The position numbers and the translations under genes were made by a program. Below the pieces are notes generated by a model, which made no database searches, had not been told where the DNA came from, and saw only the letters and a list, made by a program, of their open reading frames with translations. Shown piece by piece: positions 38,176 through 47,445 of a stretch of DNA of 57,719 nucleotides. Origin of the DNA: an uncultured Caulobacteraceae bacterium (GTDB taxonomy: Bacteria; Pseudomonadota; Alphaproteobacteria; Caulobacterales; Caulobacteraceae); assembly GCA_903872075.1 (NCBI GenBank), contig CAIQJF010000019.1:1-57719 (forward strand). Direction: 5' to 3'. Every line of letters starts with the position of its first letter. Positions within the stretch are counted from its first letter, which is position 1.

Positions 38176-38206
38176 TTTCTGCGCGTGTCGGGGGTTCTAG
38201 GCGGCC

Positions 38207-39622
38207 TTAGCGGGCCTTCGCCTTTTCAATTCCCAGATCGTGCAGTCGCTTGCGCAGGGTGTTGCGGTTGAGTCCCAGGACCTCGGCGGCGCGCATCTGA
38301 TTGCCTCGGGTGGCGGCCAGAGTCAGCTGGAACAGGGGCCGTTCAATTTCCGCCAGGATCCGGTCGTAGAGTCCCGCCGCGGGCACGCCGCCCGGTTGAG
38401 CGGCGAAGTAGGACGCCAGGTTGCGCTCCACCAACGTGGCCAGGCTGACAGGGCCCTCGCCTGTGGGCGCGGTCGTCTGTTCGGCCAGTTCACGTTCGAT
38501 AATCCGCGCGCTGATCGTTTCCTCCCCATAGAGGGCGCAGATCCGCCGGATGAGATTTTCCAGCTCGCGGACATTGCCCGGCCAGTCATGCAGCTTCAGC
38601 CGGTCGAGGGCGCTCTGGTCGATCGTCTTCGACGGCAGGCCCTCGCGGCTGGCGCGCAGCAGGAAAGCGCGGGCGAGTTCCGGGATGTCCTCGGTTCGCT
38701 CGCGCAATGGCGGGACGCGGATGGGAGCCACATTGAGTCGGAAGTAGAGATCCTCGCGGAACAGACCCTGGGCGATAAGGCCCCGCAGGTCGCGGTTCGT
38801 CGCGGCAATCACCCGCACGTTGGGCTTGCGGCCGGTCTTGGGATTGATGGCCGGCTCGGCCCCGTCAAAGACACGCAGCAGACGGGTCTGGGCGTCCAGT
38901 GGCATGTCGCCGATCTCGTCCAGGAACAGGGTGCCTCCATCCGCCTCGACGAGCCGGCCGACTTCACCGTCGCCGCGACCGAACAGTTCGCTATCGACCC
39001 GTTCGCGCGGGATGGCCGCCAGGCTGATCGCGACAAACCGGCCGTCGCGACGACGGCCCAGATCGTGCAGCGCGCGCGCCACAAGTTCCTTGCCGGCCCC
39101 CGACTCGCCGAGAATCAGCACTGTAAGGTCGGCGCCCACGAGGCGGGCGATGGTGCGGTAGACCTCCTGCATGGGCGGCGAGCGGCCGATCAGCGGCAGC
39201 CGTTCGTCGCGCACCGCGCGAGCCTGGGCCTTGGCCGCTTCCTTGTCGGCCGGACGCTCCAGGGCCCGTTTGGCGAGCGCGGCCATGTCGTCCAGGTCGA
39301 AGGGCTTGGGCATATAGTCGAACACGCCGCCCTCGGCCGCGTTGATGGCGGTGAGCAAAGTGTTCTGGGCGCTCATCACAATCACCGGCAGCTTGGGGCG
39401 CTGCTTGCGGATGCGTGGCAGGACGTCGAAGACGTTCTCATCGGGCATGACGACATCGGTGATGACGAGATCGCCATCGCCTTCGGTGACCCACTTCAGC
39501 AGGGTCGCCGCGTTGCCGGTCGCCCGCACGTCGTAGCCCAGGCGAGAGAAGGCCTGAGAGAGCACCAGCCTGATCGAGGCGTCGTCGTCGGCGATCAGGA
39601 TCTTCTGGGGCGTTGTCGCCAT
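38207..39622 (-). CDS. ntrC: Nitrogen regulator NtrC, atypical, lacking GAFTGA
   Basis: Response regulator of nitrogen assimilation, phosphorylated by NtrB. The 471-residue protein has a receiver domain (D12/D13 pocket, D56 phosphoacceptor, K106), an AAA+ domain with Walker [11 protein letters not shown] (171-180) and Walker [14 protein letters not shown] (229-241), and a C-terminal Fis HTH ([20 protein letters not shown]). Between ELFG (212-215) and EADGG only [10 protein letters not shown] is found. That is about 8 residues fewer than canonical NtrC, with no GAFTGA. Rhodobacter capsulatus NtrC also lacks this loop and works with sigma70 RNA polymerase, and Caulobacter NtrC is reported to lack it too. 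ntrB lies 23 bases upstream. Confidence 0.96.
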   Translation of the reverse strand: MATTPQKILIADDDASIRLVLSQAFSRLGYDVRATGNAATLLKWVTEGDGDLVITDVVMPDENVFDVLPRIRKQRPKLPVIVMSAQNTLLTAINAAEGGVFDYMPKPFDLDDMAALAKRALERPADKEAAKAQARAVRDERLPLIGRSPPMQEVYRTIARLVGADLTVLILGESGAGKELVARALHDLGRRRDGRFVAISLAAIPRERVDSELFGRGDGEVGRLVEADGGTLFLDEIGDMPLDAQTRLLRVFDGAEPAINPKTGRKPNVRVIAATNRDLRGLIAQGLFREDLYFRLNVAPIRVPPLRERTEDIPELARAFLLRASREGLPSKTIDQSALDRLKLHDWPGNVRELENLIRRICALYGEETISARIIERELAEQTTAPTGEGPVSLATLVERNLASYFAAQPGGVPAAGLYDRILAEIERPLFQLTLAATRGNQMRAAEVLGLNRNTLRKRLHDLGIEKAKAR

Positions 39623-39645
39623 TTACGCGTGTCCTTGAAGGCCTG

Positions 39646-40740
39646 TCACACAGGCGCGGCTGGAAGAAGTACCCGGAAGACAGTGCGACCCGCTTCCGAC
39701 TCGAAGTCGATGAGGCCGCCGTGGCCGGCGACTAGTTTGGCGACCAGGGCGAGGCCTAGTCCGGCCCCGCCGGACTTGGTGGTCACGAACGGCTCGAACA
39801 GGTGATCCTTCAGGCGTTTGGGCACGCCCGGGCCATTGTCGGTGACCTTGACCTCGAGCGGCGCGCCATGACCGACCTGCCCGTTCTGACCGCGGATCTT
39901 CACCCCGTGACGATAGGCCGTCGAAATGGAGATCTCTCCGCGGCCATCACCGCGCGAATGGGCCGCCTCGGCGGCGTTCTTGGTCAGGTTGAGGAACACC
40001 TGGATTAGCTGATCTTCCTCGCCCCAGGCCGGTGGCAGGGAGGGATCATATTGCTCCTTCATGGCCAGACCGTCGGCGACTCCGTTGGCGGCCAGAGCCC
40101 GCACCCGGTCGAGCACCTGATGGATATTCACGGCCGTGCGGTTGGGCGGAACGTCGTCGGCGAAGGCTTCCATACGGTCCACCAGCCGCCGGATCCGGTC
40201 CGTCTCATCGACGATCAATTGCGCCAGCGGCATGTCTTCGGCGCTGGCGCCGGTCTTCAGGAGCTGGGCGGCGCCACGAATGCCCGCAAGGGGGTTCTTG
40301 ACCTCGTGCGCCAGCATCTGGCCGAGGCCCACCACCGAGCGCAGCCCAGCGGCGTCGGCCGCGCGCTCGACGCCGGTCGTGGCCGATCTCAGATGCAGGG
40401 TCAGCAGGGTCCCGCCGTCCGGCAGAGGCGTCGCGGCGGCGTCGGCCATGAACGGCGACTGTCCGAAAAACGCCACTTCGATATTCCGTACGCGCACGGA
40501 CGACAGCGTGATGGCGCTGCGGTCGATAAGGTGCGTAAGCCCCGAGTCGGTCGGCAGGGCGGCCCGAAGCGGTCCCTTGGCCAGCATGGACAACCACTGA
40601 CCGAGCAACCCTTCTGCGGCCTCGTTGGCGCCGGTGAGCGAGCCCGCGGCGTCGATCGTGAGCGCCGGTTCCGGCCATAGGTCGAAGGCGTTCGCCCGCA
40701 GGATCTGCAACTCACTTTTCTCAACAGAGGTCCTGGTCAT
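39646..40740 (-). CDS. ntrB: Nitrogen sensor histidine kinase NtrB
   Basis: Soluble kinase/phosphatase controlled by PII that phosphorylates NtrC. From the ATG at 40740 it has 364 residues: an N-terminal PAS-like domain (ANAFDLWPEPALTIDAAGS onward), the H box MLAHEVKNPLAGIRGAAQLL, the N box NLTKNAAEAAHS, and G boxes (DNGPGVP, GGAGLGLALVAK). There is no membrane segment. The ATG lies two bases after the dusB stop, so the two are coupled. A longer frame into dusB is rejected. Confidence 0.94.
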   Translation of the reverse strand: MTRTSVEKSELQILRANAFDLWPEPALTIDAAGSLTGANEAAEGLLGQWLSMLAKGPLRAALPTDSGLTHLIDRSAITLSSVRVRNIEVAFFGQSPFMADAAATPLPDGGTLLTLHLRSATTGVERAADAAGLRSVVGLGQMLAHEVKNPLAGIRGAAQLLKTGASAEDMPLAQLIVDETDRIRRLVDRMEAFADDVPPNRTAVNIHQVLDRVRALAANGVADGLAMKEQYDPSLPPAWGEEDQLIQVFLNLTKNAAEAAHSRGDGRGEISISTAYRHGVKIRGQNGQVGHGAPLEVKVTDNGPGVPKRLKDHLFEPFVTTKSGGAGLGLALVAKLVAGHGGLIDFESEAGRTVFRVLLPAAPV

Positions 40741-40742
40741 TG

Positions 40743-41750
40743 TCAGGCCGCCATCCTTCCGGGAACGGGCGACCAGAGCCGCGTGAGGCCGCTGTCGATC
40801 TCGGCCGGCGAGTCCAGGCGGCACAAGTCAGCGCGGGCCGCCCGCCGGGCCGCCGCCGAGCTTGGCCAAGGCGCCTGGTCGATGTAGGCGGCCAGATGCT
40901 TTCGAAACATGCGCACGCCCAGGCGTTGCCCGTAGAAGGCGACACTCCCGGCGAGGTGATCCCGGACGATCTCCAGACGATCTTCCGGACCCGGCTCATC
41001 TGCGGTGTCGCCCGCAAGGGCCGACTCAATGACACTTGCCAGCCAGGGTCGTCCGAGCGCGCCGCGGCCAATCATCACCGCATCGGCGCCCGACTGCGTC
41101 AGAGCCTGGCGAGCCGACCGCGCGTCGACAATATCGCCATTGACCACCACCGGCAGGCTGACCGCCGCCTTCACGGCCTTCACCGCCGACCAGTCGGCGA
41201 CGCCGTCGTAGAACTGCCGGCGCGTGCGGCCATGGACAGTCACGCCGGCGGCCCCGGCGGCTTGCGCCCGCGCGGCGAGGTCGGGGGCGTTGCGTGAGGT
41301 TTCGTCCCAGCCGAGCCGCATCTTGACGGTTACAGGGACCGGTGAGGCCGCCACAGTGGCGGCGATAAGCCGCTCGGCCTCACCTGGATCGCGCATGAGC
41401 GCCGACCCACAGGCAATGCCGGTAACCGACTTGGCTGGACAGCCGAAATTGAGATCGACGATATGGGCGCCAGCTCGCGCGGCGGCGACGGCGGACGCGG
41501 CCAGGCTGCCAGAATTGGCCCCAACCAGTTGAACCACCATCAGCGGAAGCCCCTCCCCCACCGCCGCGCGGCGCACGACGTCGGGCCTGGCGCTCATCAG
41601 AGACTCCGCGGCGACCATCTCGGTCGCGACATAGGCCGCGCCCAGGCGGCTCGCCGTAAGTCGGAAAGGCAGGTCGGAGATACCGGTCATGGGAGCGAGC
41701 CAAACGCGGCCCGGAACCGTCACACCCCCGATCGAAACGCTCTTGCTCAT
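40743..41750 (-). CDS. dusB: tRNA-dihydrouridine synthase (DusB/NifR3 type)
   Basis: FMN enzyme reducing uridine to dihydrouridine in the tRNA D loop. The 335-residue protein has APMTGISDLPFR, the active-site Cys in LNFGCPAKSVTGIACGSALM, the FMN-phosphate segment VNGDIVDARSARQAL and MIGRGALGRPW. It heads the ntrBC operon as nifR3 does in Rhodobacter and rhizobia. The 89-base gap to the divergent ispDF must hold the operon promoter; it contains a perfect inverted repeat, GCCTAA-TCT-TTAGGC (41769-41783). Confidence 0.94.
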   Translation of the reverse strand: MSKSVSIGGVTVPGRVWLAPMTGISDLPFRLTASRLGAAYVATEMVAAESLMSARPDVVRRAAVGEGLPLMVVQLVGANSGSLAASAVAAARAGAHIVDLNFGCPAKSVTGIACGSALMRDPGEAERLIAATVAASPVPVTVKMRLGWDETSRNAPDLAARAQAAGAAGVTVHGRTRRQFYDGVADWSAVKAVKAAVSLPVVVNGDIVDARSARQALTQSGADAVMIGRGALGRPWLASVIESALAGDTADEPGPEDRLEIVRDHLAGSVAFYGQRLGVRMFRKHLAAYIDQAPWPSSAAARRAARADLCRLDSPAEIDSGLTRLWSPVPGRMAA

Positions 41751-41768
41751 TTTATGCTCAGTTACCGT

Positions 41769-41783
41769 GCCTAATCTTTAGGC
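41769..41783. promoter_or_regulatory. Perfect inverted repeat in the dusB/ispDF divergent region
   Basis: GCCTAA, TCT, TTAGGC: a 6 bp perfect dyad 19 bases upstream of dusB and 57 bases upstream of ispDF. It could be an operator half-site pair or a leader hairpin. It does not match the canonical NtrC site, and the function is unknown. Confidence 0.3.
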
Positions 41784-41839
41784 GAAAAAAGGCGGTCCGT
41801 AAAGCCTGGACAGACGAGGCCGTCGGTCTAAACAGCCTC

Positions 41840-42991
41840 ATGGATTTTTCAGCCGTGATCGTCGCCGCCGGCTCGGGTCAGAGGGCAGGCCCCGGAGGCG
41901 CCAAACAATGGCGCACCCTGGGCGGCAAGCCGGTGGCCCGCTGGTCCCTGGAGGCCCTGCTGGCGGCCGGCGCTCGCCGGGTGGTGGTCGTGGCGCCTGC
42001 CGACGACACCGAGTTGGCGCGCGAGGCCTTTGCCGGCCTGTCGGGCTGGGTGCTGGCGCCCGGCGGCGCGACCCGCGATCAGTCGGTGATCTCCGGACTG
42101 AAGGCGCTGGACGCTGACGGGGAGGAAATCGTGCTGATTCACGATGCGGCGCGGCCGCTGGTGGAAGCCCGCCACGTAGAGGCGTTGATCGCCGCCATAG
42201 CCGACGCCGACGGCGCCCTGCCCGCTCTGCCCGTGACAGACACCATCAAGCGGCGGGAAACCGAGTCGGGCGCCGTCACTACCGAGGATCGAAGCGTGCT
42301 GTGGCGGGCACAGACGCCGCAGGCCTTCCGATTCGGCCGCCTGGCCGCCGCCTACGCCGCCTGGCCGACGGGCGAGACGCCGACCGACGACGCCGCCGTC
42401 GTGGAACGAAACGGTGGGCGGATCGCACTGACCCCCGGCGACGCGCGCCTGATGAAACTCACCTATCCGGAGGACTTCGCCATGGCCGAGACAATGCTAG
42501 GCGGAGTCAGGGCGGTTCGCGTCGGCCAGGGCTTCGACGCCCACCGCTGGGGTCCCGGCCAGTCGGTCTGGCTCTGCGGCGTCGAAATCGCCCATGACCG
42601 CACTCTGATCGGCCATTCCGACGCCGACGCCGGCCTGCACGCACTGACCGACGCCCTGCTGGGGGCTCTGGGCGAGGGCGACATCGGCGATCACTTCCCG
42701 CCAACCGACCTGCAGTGGAAGGGCGTCGCGTCTTCGGTGTTCCTCGAGCATGCCGCCCGCCTGATCGCCGCCCGGGGCGGACGCATCATCAACGTCGACG
42801 TGACGCTGATCTGCGAGCGCCCGAAGATCAAACCGCACCGGGAGGCCATGCGCGCCAGGCTGGCGGACCTCCTCGATCTTCCGCTCAACCGGGTGAGCGT
42901 CAAGGCGACGACCACCGAGGCCATGGGGTTCACCGGCCGGGAGGAAGGTCTCGCCGCCCAGGCGGTGGCCGCGGTGGACCTGCCGCTATAG
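41840..42991 (+). CDS. ispDF: Bifunctional IspD/IspF (MEP cytidylyltransferase / MEcPP synthase)
   Basis: Carries out two non-consecutive steps of the MEP isoprenoid pathway. Residues 1 to about 222 are IspD, with the CTP-binding loop VIVAAGSGQR, HDAARPLV and RAQTPQAFR. Residues about 225-383 are IspF, with the metal-binding DAHRW and HSDADAGLHALTDALLGALG motifs and KATTTEAMGFTGREEG at the end. The fusion is common in alphaproteobacteria, and the 383-residue total is normal. It is divergent from dusB. Confidence 0.96.
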   Translation: MDFSAVIVAAGSGQRAGPGGAKQWRTLGGKPVARWSLEALLAAGARRVVVVAPADDTELAREAFAGLSGWVLAPGGATRDQSVISGLKALDADGEEIVLIHDAARPLVEARHVEALIAAIADADGALPALPVTDTIKRRETESGAVTTEDRSVLWRAQTPQAFRFGRLAAAYAAWPTGETPTDDAAVVERNGGRIALTPGDARLMKLTYPEDFAMAETMLGGVRAVRVGQGFDAHRWGPGQSVWLCGVEIAHDRTLIGHSDADAGLHALTDALLGALGEGDIGDHFPPTDLQWKGVASSVFLEHAARLIAARGGRIINVDVTLICERPKIKPHREAMRARLADLLDLPLNRVSVKATTTEAMGFTGREEGLAAQAVAAVDLPL

Positions 42992-43003
42992 GCGCAGGCC
43001 CGG

Positions 43004-45277
43004 TCACTGAGAGCCGGTCTGTTTCGACTGCAGCCGCCTTACCAACGCTCCGAAAAGATTGGTGTAATCGTCGGTCCACGGCGGCACGCCGTGCGCGTCG
43101 GCCGCGCGCCAGCGCCCATCTCTGGCGAAAGCGGCCAGGCCAGCCGGCGACCGCGCAAGGATTACGGCGTCCTCAGAGGACTCCCACATGTCCGGCAACC
43201 GCCGATCGGCCCAGTGCGTCTGTACGAGCGCGACGCCTCCCGAAGCGCGGGCCACCGCCTGAGCCGGAGTCAACAGGTCGAGGTTGCGGTTGGAAAGATG
43301 GAGTATCACCACCCCGTCCGGCTTGATCCGGGACAGATAGAGGCGTGCGGCATCGACGGTGAGCAGGTGGGCGGGCACGCTGTCCGAGGAAAAGGCGTCA
43401 ATCAGCAGAACGTCGAACCGGCCGGGCGGCTGATGGCCGAGGGTCAGGCGCGCATCCCCCATCACATAGTCGACCCGGCCCTTGGCGCATTCGGTAAGGT
43501 AGCTGAAATGTCGGGGGTCGGTGGAGACCTTGGCCACAAGCGGATCGATCTCGAAGAAGGTAAATCGATCTCCCGCCCGGTCATAGGCCGCCACTGAGCC
43601 AGTCCCCAGGCCGACGGCCCCGACCTCCAGCGCCGGCCGCGCGGCGTGTTCGGCGTCGAACACCTGACCGATCGGCGTCTCATGGGCGTAGTAGAGCAGC
43701 GGTTGGCACCGGTACGCCGGCGACAGGGCCTGCGCGCCATGCAGGGTGGTGCCATGCGCCAGCATGCGGACCTGCCCGCCGAGGCCCGGAATGCTCAGCC
43801 GGGACTCCCTTAGAACGCCGAAGAACCCCCGCCAGTAGGCCACCACATCGACACGGTCCGCCGCCCAGCCCCCACCGACCGCCAGAATCAGGGCGGCGGC
43901 CGTGAAGAGCCTCCCGTCGCGGCGTACGGTGAAGCCGGCCAGTCCGGCCGCTGTCATCAGAACGACGGTGAGCCAACCTTGGGCTTCGACTCCCAGCGAG
44001 ATCACCCAGCGTATGAAAGGGGCGCCCACAGGATGGGCCATCAGCGCCGCCGCCCCGGCCGCCGCCCCGCAGACCGCCAGGGCCGCCCAGGCGCGCGGCC
44101 CGGCCGTCCCCGGCCCGCCCCACGGCCGGGCGAGGCAGGCGAGGACCAGCACGGCGGGATATTCGAGGACCGTCGTGAACAGCACAGGCGCGAGGAAGGC
44201 GTTGAAGGACCCGCCGATCACGCCGCCCAGCGACATGCAGATGTAGAAGTCGGTGAGACGGCCGGCGTGCGGGCGGCGCGCCACCAGGGCTTGATGACAG
44301 ATCAGAGCCGTCAGGAAGAAACCGGTAAAATGGACGGTCAGCCCCTGAAGAAAGAGGCGCGGCATCGGCTTGGCCAGGGCGCAGGCGGCCAGCACAGCGC
44401 CGGCCTGCAGCAGCAGCGCCAAGCGCGGCGAGATCGCCGGCCGGTCCTGAAAGGCGACGATGAAGGTCAGCAGATAAAGCGCCAGAGGCGCCACCCAAAG
44501 GAAGGGGGCGGATCCGACATCGGTGGTGACGTAGCTGGTCACACCCAGCATCAGGCTGGAAGGGATCGCGGCCAGGGTCACCCACCGCGCCCGAGCCAGC
44601 CAGGTCACCTCGGCCGACGCTTTCTGGGCCGCCGCCGGCCGCGGAGGCGCGGCGCGCCAGAGGGCGGCGCCCAGCAACGCCAGGAGGACCACGAAAACGC
44701 CGTAGCCAAGGCTCCAGTCGATGGTCTGAAGGCGAAGCGGCGCCAGCGGCTCCACGATCACGGGATAGGCGAGCAGCGCCAGGAGGCTGCCGAGGTTGCT
44801 CGCGGCGTAGAGGCCCCAAGGCCCCCCCTGATTTTCGCCGGGAAAGGCGCGGGCATGCCAGGCCTGAAGCAGCGGCGCGGTCGCCGACAAGGCCGCGAAG
44901 GGCGCACCGACGGAGAGAAACAGCGTTCCGAGCAGCCAGGCCGCCGGGCGATCCGGCGACGGATCACCCAGCGCGCCGGAAACCGCGAGCGGCAGCACCA
45001 AGGCGGCCGCGATCAGCACCGCCACATGGATCACGATCTGGATGCGGATGGCGGCGATCCGCTGCAGGCCGTGGGCATAGATGTAGCCGGCCAGCAGTGC
45101 GCCCTGAAAGAACGCCAGGCTCGCGTTCCAAACCGCGGCCGACCCGCCGAGGATGGGCAACACCTGCCGCGCCATCATCGGCTCGACCATGAATACGAGG
45201 CCAGCGCTGACAAAGACCGTCAGGCTGAACAGCCACGCGGGAGCGGAACGCGCCAGGGGCGCGGTAGAGACGGTCAT
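43004..45277 (-). CDS. Fused MFS/spermidine synthase-like membrane protein
   Basis: A 757-residue protein. The N-terminal part (about residues 1-500) has many hydrophobic segments of MFS-like appearance. A soluble C-terminal domain follows with a SAM/polyamine-synthase Rossmann fold: the nucleotide loop VGAVGLGTGSVAAY, the acidic residue in FFEIDP, MGDARLTL and LLIDAFSSDSVPAHL. The family is annotated as fused MFS/spermidine synthase, but its substrate and whether it makes polyamines are not established. The start at 45277 is chosen because the longer in-frame extension is only the antisense of the CinA gene. It converges with ispDF, with 12 bases between stops. Confidence 0.83.
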   Translation of the reverse strand: MTVSTAPLARSAPAWLFSLTVFVSAGLVFMVEPMMARQVLPILGGSAAVWNASLAFFQGALLAGYIYAHGLQRIAAIRIQIVIHVAVLIAAALVLPLAVSGALGDPSPDRPAAWLLGTLFLSVGAPFAALSATAPLLQAWHARAFPGENQGGPWGLYAASNLGSLLALLAYPVIVEPLAPLRLQTIDWSLGYGVFVVLLALLGAALWRAAPPRPAAAQKASAEVTWLARARWVTLAAIPSSLMLGVTSYVTTDVGSAPFLWVAPLALYLLTFIVAFQDRPAISPRLALLLQAGAVLAACALAKPMPRLFLQGLTVHFTGFFLTALICHQALVARRPHAGRLTDFYICMSLGGVIGGSFNAFLAPVLFTTVLEYPAVLVLACLARPWGGPGTAGPRAWAALAVCGAAAGAAALMAHPVGAPFIRWVISLGVEAQGWLTVVLMTAAGLAGFTVRRDGRLFTAAALILAVGGGWAADRVDVVAYWRGFFGVLRESRLSIPGLGGQVRMLAHGTTLHGAQALSPAYRCQPLLYYAHETPIGQVFDAEHAARPALEVGAVGLGTGSVAAYDRAGDRFTFFEIDPLVAKVSTDPRHFSYLTECAKGRVDYVMGDARLTLGHQPPGRFDVLLIDAFSSDSVPAHLLTVDAARLYLSRIKPDGVVILHLSNRNLDLLTPAQAVARASGGVALVQTHWADRRLPDMWESSEDAVILARSPAGLAAFARDGRWRAADAHGVPPWTDDYTNLFGALVRRLQSKQTGSQ

Positions 45278-45388
45278 GGATGTTCGATTCGCTCTTGAAT
45301 CCCCGGGGCGGGCGATGTTGGTCTCGGGGCGCCCCGCTTGGCTAGACCCGGCGGCCCCGCCGCGACAGCGACCAAAGAAGGAACGCCG

Positions 45389-45880
45389 ATGTTTTCCCTG
45401 GAAATCCAGACCCTCGCCCGCCTGGTGATCGACGACGCGCGCGAGCGGTCGCTGCGAATCGTCACCGCGGAGAGCTGCACCGGGGGTCTGGTGGCAGGCG
45501 CGATCTGCTCCATTCCCGGCGCCTCCGACGTCTTCGAGCGCGGGTTCGTCGCTTACACCAATCGCGCCAAGCAGGAGCTGCTGGGGGTTTCCGGCGACCT
45601 GATCGCCGATTTGGGGGCGGTCTCCGAGCCGATCGCGCGAATGATGGCCGAGGGCGCGGTCGAGAATTCCCACGCCCACGTCGCCATCGCGATCACCGGC
45701 GTGGCCGGCCCGGGTGGCGGCACACCGATGAAGCCGGTGGGCACGGTCCACTTCGCCACCGCCCGCGCCAACCAGTCGGTACAGCACCGCATGGAGATGT
45801 TCGAGACGGAGGATAGGTTGGGCATCCAGATGGCGGCCGTCCAGACCGCTCTCGAGATGCTGCGCGACCGCCTACGTTAA
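45389..45880 (+). CDS. CinA C-terminal-domain protein (PncC-type NMN amidohydrolase)
   Basis: A 163-residue stand-alone CinA C-terminal domain, the form that deamidates nicotinamide mononucleotide in pyridine-nucleotide recycling. TAESCTGGLVAGAICSIPG (26-44), FERGFVAYTNRAKQELLGV and ITGVAGPGGGTPMKPVGTV are the family blocks. The start at 45389 has AAGGA six bases before it; an earlier in-frame ATG at 45338 lacks this. The 3' end overlaps the convergent COQ10-type gene by 9 bases. Confidence 0.9.
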   Translation: MFSLEIQTLARLVIDDARERSLRIVTAESCTGGLVAGAICSIPGASDVFERGFVAYTNRAKQELLGVSGDLIADLGAVSEPIARMMAEGAVENSHAHVAIAITGVAGPGGGTPMKPVGTVHFATARANQSVQHRMEMFETEDRLGIQMAAVQTALEMLRDRLR

Positions 45881-46354
45881 GGAGGTTCCTCGGGCCGGGC
45901 CGTACAGGGCGTGGGCCCGCTCTTCGAAGCAGTTGATCAGCTTCGCCACGGCCCGCTCGAAGTTCGCGGCCAGCAGGCCATGAAGCAGGCGTGAGCCGAA
46001 TTCGAAATCGATCTCGAAGATCAGCTCGCACCCCTCTCCGCTTCCGGCCGGCGGCCGCGGGCGAAAGCGCCAGCGGTTGCGCAGGTGACGGAAGGGGCCG
46101 GAGATCAGCGAGACGTCGATGATATGGGCGGCGCTGTCCAGGCGCACCCGTGTGGCGAATCGCTCGCGCACCACGTGGAACTTCACCTCCGCCTCGGCGT
46201 CGAGCGTGACGACCTCGGCCGAGGGTTCCTTGCGGTTCCAGGTCCGCAAGCCCGTGATCCAGGGCACGAATTCCGGATAGCGCTCCACATCGCCCACCAG
46301 GGCGAAGAGCTGCTCCGGCCGGTAGGCCAGGCGACGGACGACGACATGGCGCAA
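45872..46354 (-). CDS. COQ10/RatA-type START-domain protein
   Basis: A 160-residue polyketide-cyclase/START protein. VRRLAYRPEQLFALVGDVERYPEFVPWI is the COQ10-family opening, and RNRWRFRP and FEIDFEFGSRLLHGLL follow. Homologues are named RatA toxin in E. coli and COQ10 in mitochondria, where it aids ubiquinone function; the second is more likely here, and no antitoxin gene is adjacent. It begins 3 bases after lipA on the same strand, so it is cotranscribed with lipoate synthesis. Confidence 0.88.
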   Translation of the reverse strand: MRHVVVRRLAYRPEQLFALVGDVERYPEFVPWITGLRTWNRKEPSAEVVTLDAEAEVKFHVVRERFATRVRLDSAAHIIDVSLISGPFRHLRNRWRFRPRPPAGSGEGCELIFEIDFEFGSRLLHGLLAANFERAVAKLINCFEERAHALYGPARGTSLT

Positions 46355-46357
46355 GGC

Positions 46358-47317
46358 TCAGGCGCCGGTCAGCGCGCGGCGCGCCTCGCGCAACCGGGCA
46401 AAGTCTTCGCCCGCGTGGTGAGAGGAGCGCGTGAGCGGGCTGGAGGACACCATCAGGAACCCCTTCGCCCGGGCGATCGTCTCAAGGGCCGTGAATTCCT
46501 CCGGCGACCAGAAACGATCGATCGGCGCATGTTTGCGGCTGGGCTGCAGATACTGACCGATGGTGATGAAATCGACCCCGGCGGAGCGCATGTCATCCAT
46601 GACCTGCATGACCTCCTCCTTGCTTTCCCCAAGGCCGAGCATCACGCCGGACTTGGTGAACATCTGAGGATTGCGCTCCTTGACCCGCTCCAGCAGTCGC
46701 AGGGAGTGATAGTAGCGCGCGCCCGGACGGATCGAGAGATAGAGCCGCGGGACCGTCTCGAGGTTGTGGTTGAAAACGTCGGGCCCGGAATCGATGACGA
46801 CCTGCTGAGCCGCGACCGGCTTGCGCAGAAAGTCCGGCGTCAGGATTTCAATGGTCGCGCCCGGCGCCGCGGCGCGGATCGCCAATACCGTGGCCGCGAA
46901 ATGGGCCGCCCCACCGTCGGCGAGATCGTCGCGGTCCACCGAGGTGATGACCACGTGCTTCAAGCCCATCAAGGCCACGGCCTCGCCGACGCGTCCCGGT
47001 TCGCCGGAATCCAAAGGACCGGGCAGGCCCGTGGTGACGTTGCAGAAGGCGCAGGCCCGCGTGCAGGTCTCGCCCATGATCATCATTGTGGCGTGGGACT
47101 GCGTCCAGCACTCGCCGATATTGGGACAGGCGGCCTCTTCGCAGACGGTGACGAGGCCGTGAGATTTCACGATCTTGCGTGTCTCGGCATAGCCGGCCGA
47201 TCCGGGCGCCTTGACCCTCAGCCACGGTGGTTTGGGCAGGATGGGCGAATCCGGCCGCGCCTGCTTTTCCGGGTGGCGCGCAGCGCGCGCCGCGGTCGTG
47301 TCGATCACCGTGGCCAT
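46358..47317 (-). CDS. lipA: Lipoyl synthase
   Basis: Radical-SAM enzyme inserting sulfurs into octanoyl groups on lipoyl domains. The 319-residue protein has the auxiliary cluster C59, C64, C70 in [14 protein letters not shown] and the radical-SAM cluster C85, C89, C92 in CTRACAFC. Its likely clients are the lipoyl domains of PdhB and PdhC encoded 5 kb away. The C-terminal RSSYR-like end is present as [12 protein letters not shown]. It is divergent from the acyl-CoA synthetase gene. Confidence 0.97.
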   Translation of the reverse strand: MATVIDTTAARAARHPEKQARPDSPILPKPPWLRVKAPGSAGYAETRKIVKSHGLVTVCEEAACPNIGECWTQSHATMMIMGETCTRACAFCNVTTGLPGPLDSGEPGRVGEAVALMGLKHVVITSVDRDDLADGGAAHFAATVLAIRAAAPGATIEILTPDFLRKPVAAQQVVIDSGPDVFNHNLETVPRLYLSIRPGARYYHSLRLLERVKERNPQMFTKSGVMLGLGESKEEVMQVMDDMRSAGVDFITIGQYLQPSRKHAPIDRFWSPEEFTALETIARAKGFLMVSSSPLTRSSHHAGEDFARLREARRALTGA

Positions 47318-47376
47318 GGGCCCTAGATCGTCCCTTCGACGCCAAGGATCAAGGCGGCTGCGTCGCCGGCCGCACT

Positions 47377-47405
47377 TTGCAACCGCGGCGGTCGGCGGTA
47401 GCTAT
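47377..47405 (+). promoter_or_regulatory. Candidate promoter of the acyl-CoA/ACP synthetase gene
   Basis: TTGCAA (47377-47382), a 17-base spacer and AGCTAT (47400-47405) on the plus strand. They lie in the 128-base divergent gap with lipA, about 35 bases before the ATG. Confidence 0.4.
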
Positions 47406-47445
47406 GTGTCAACCACGACAGACTCCAAGGGAGGGCCCTCGCCGC

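Noticed and set aside
34522..39805. Long plus-strand frames opposite ntrX, ntrY and ntrC (up to 521 codons)
   Set aside because: Antisense shadows with no recognisable domain, no ribosome binding sites and composition unlike real proteins.
45278..45787. N-terminal extension of the MFS/spermidine synthase-like protein by 170 residues
   Set aside because: It is the antisense of the CinA-domain gene. A hydrophobic N-terminus begins shortly after the ATG at 45277.
45872..46354. RatA toxin of a toxin-antitoxin system
   Set aside because: The fold is COQ10/START, no antitoxin partner is adjacent and the gene is cotranscribed with lipA; a ubiquinone-related role is more likely.
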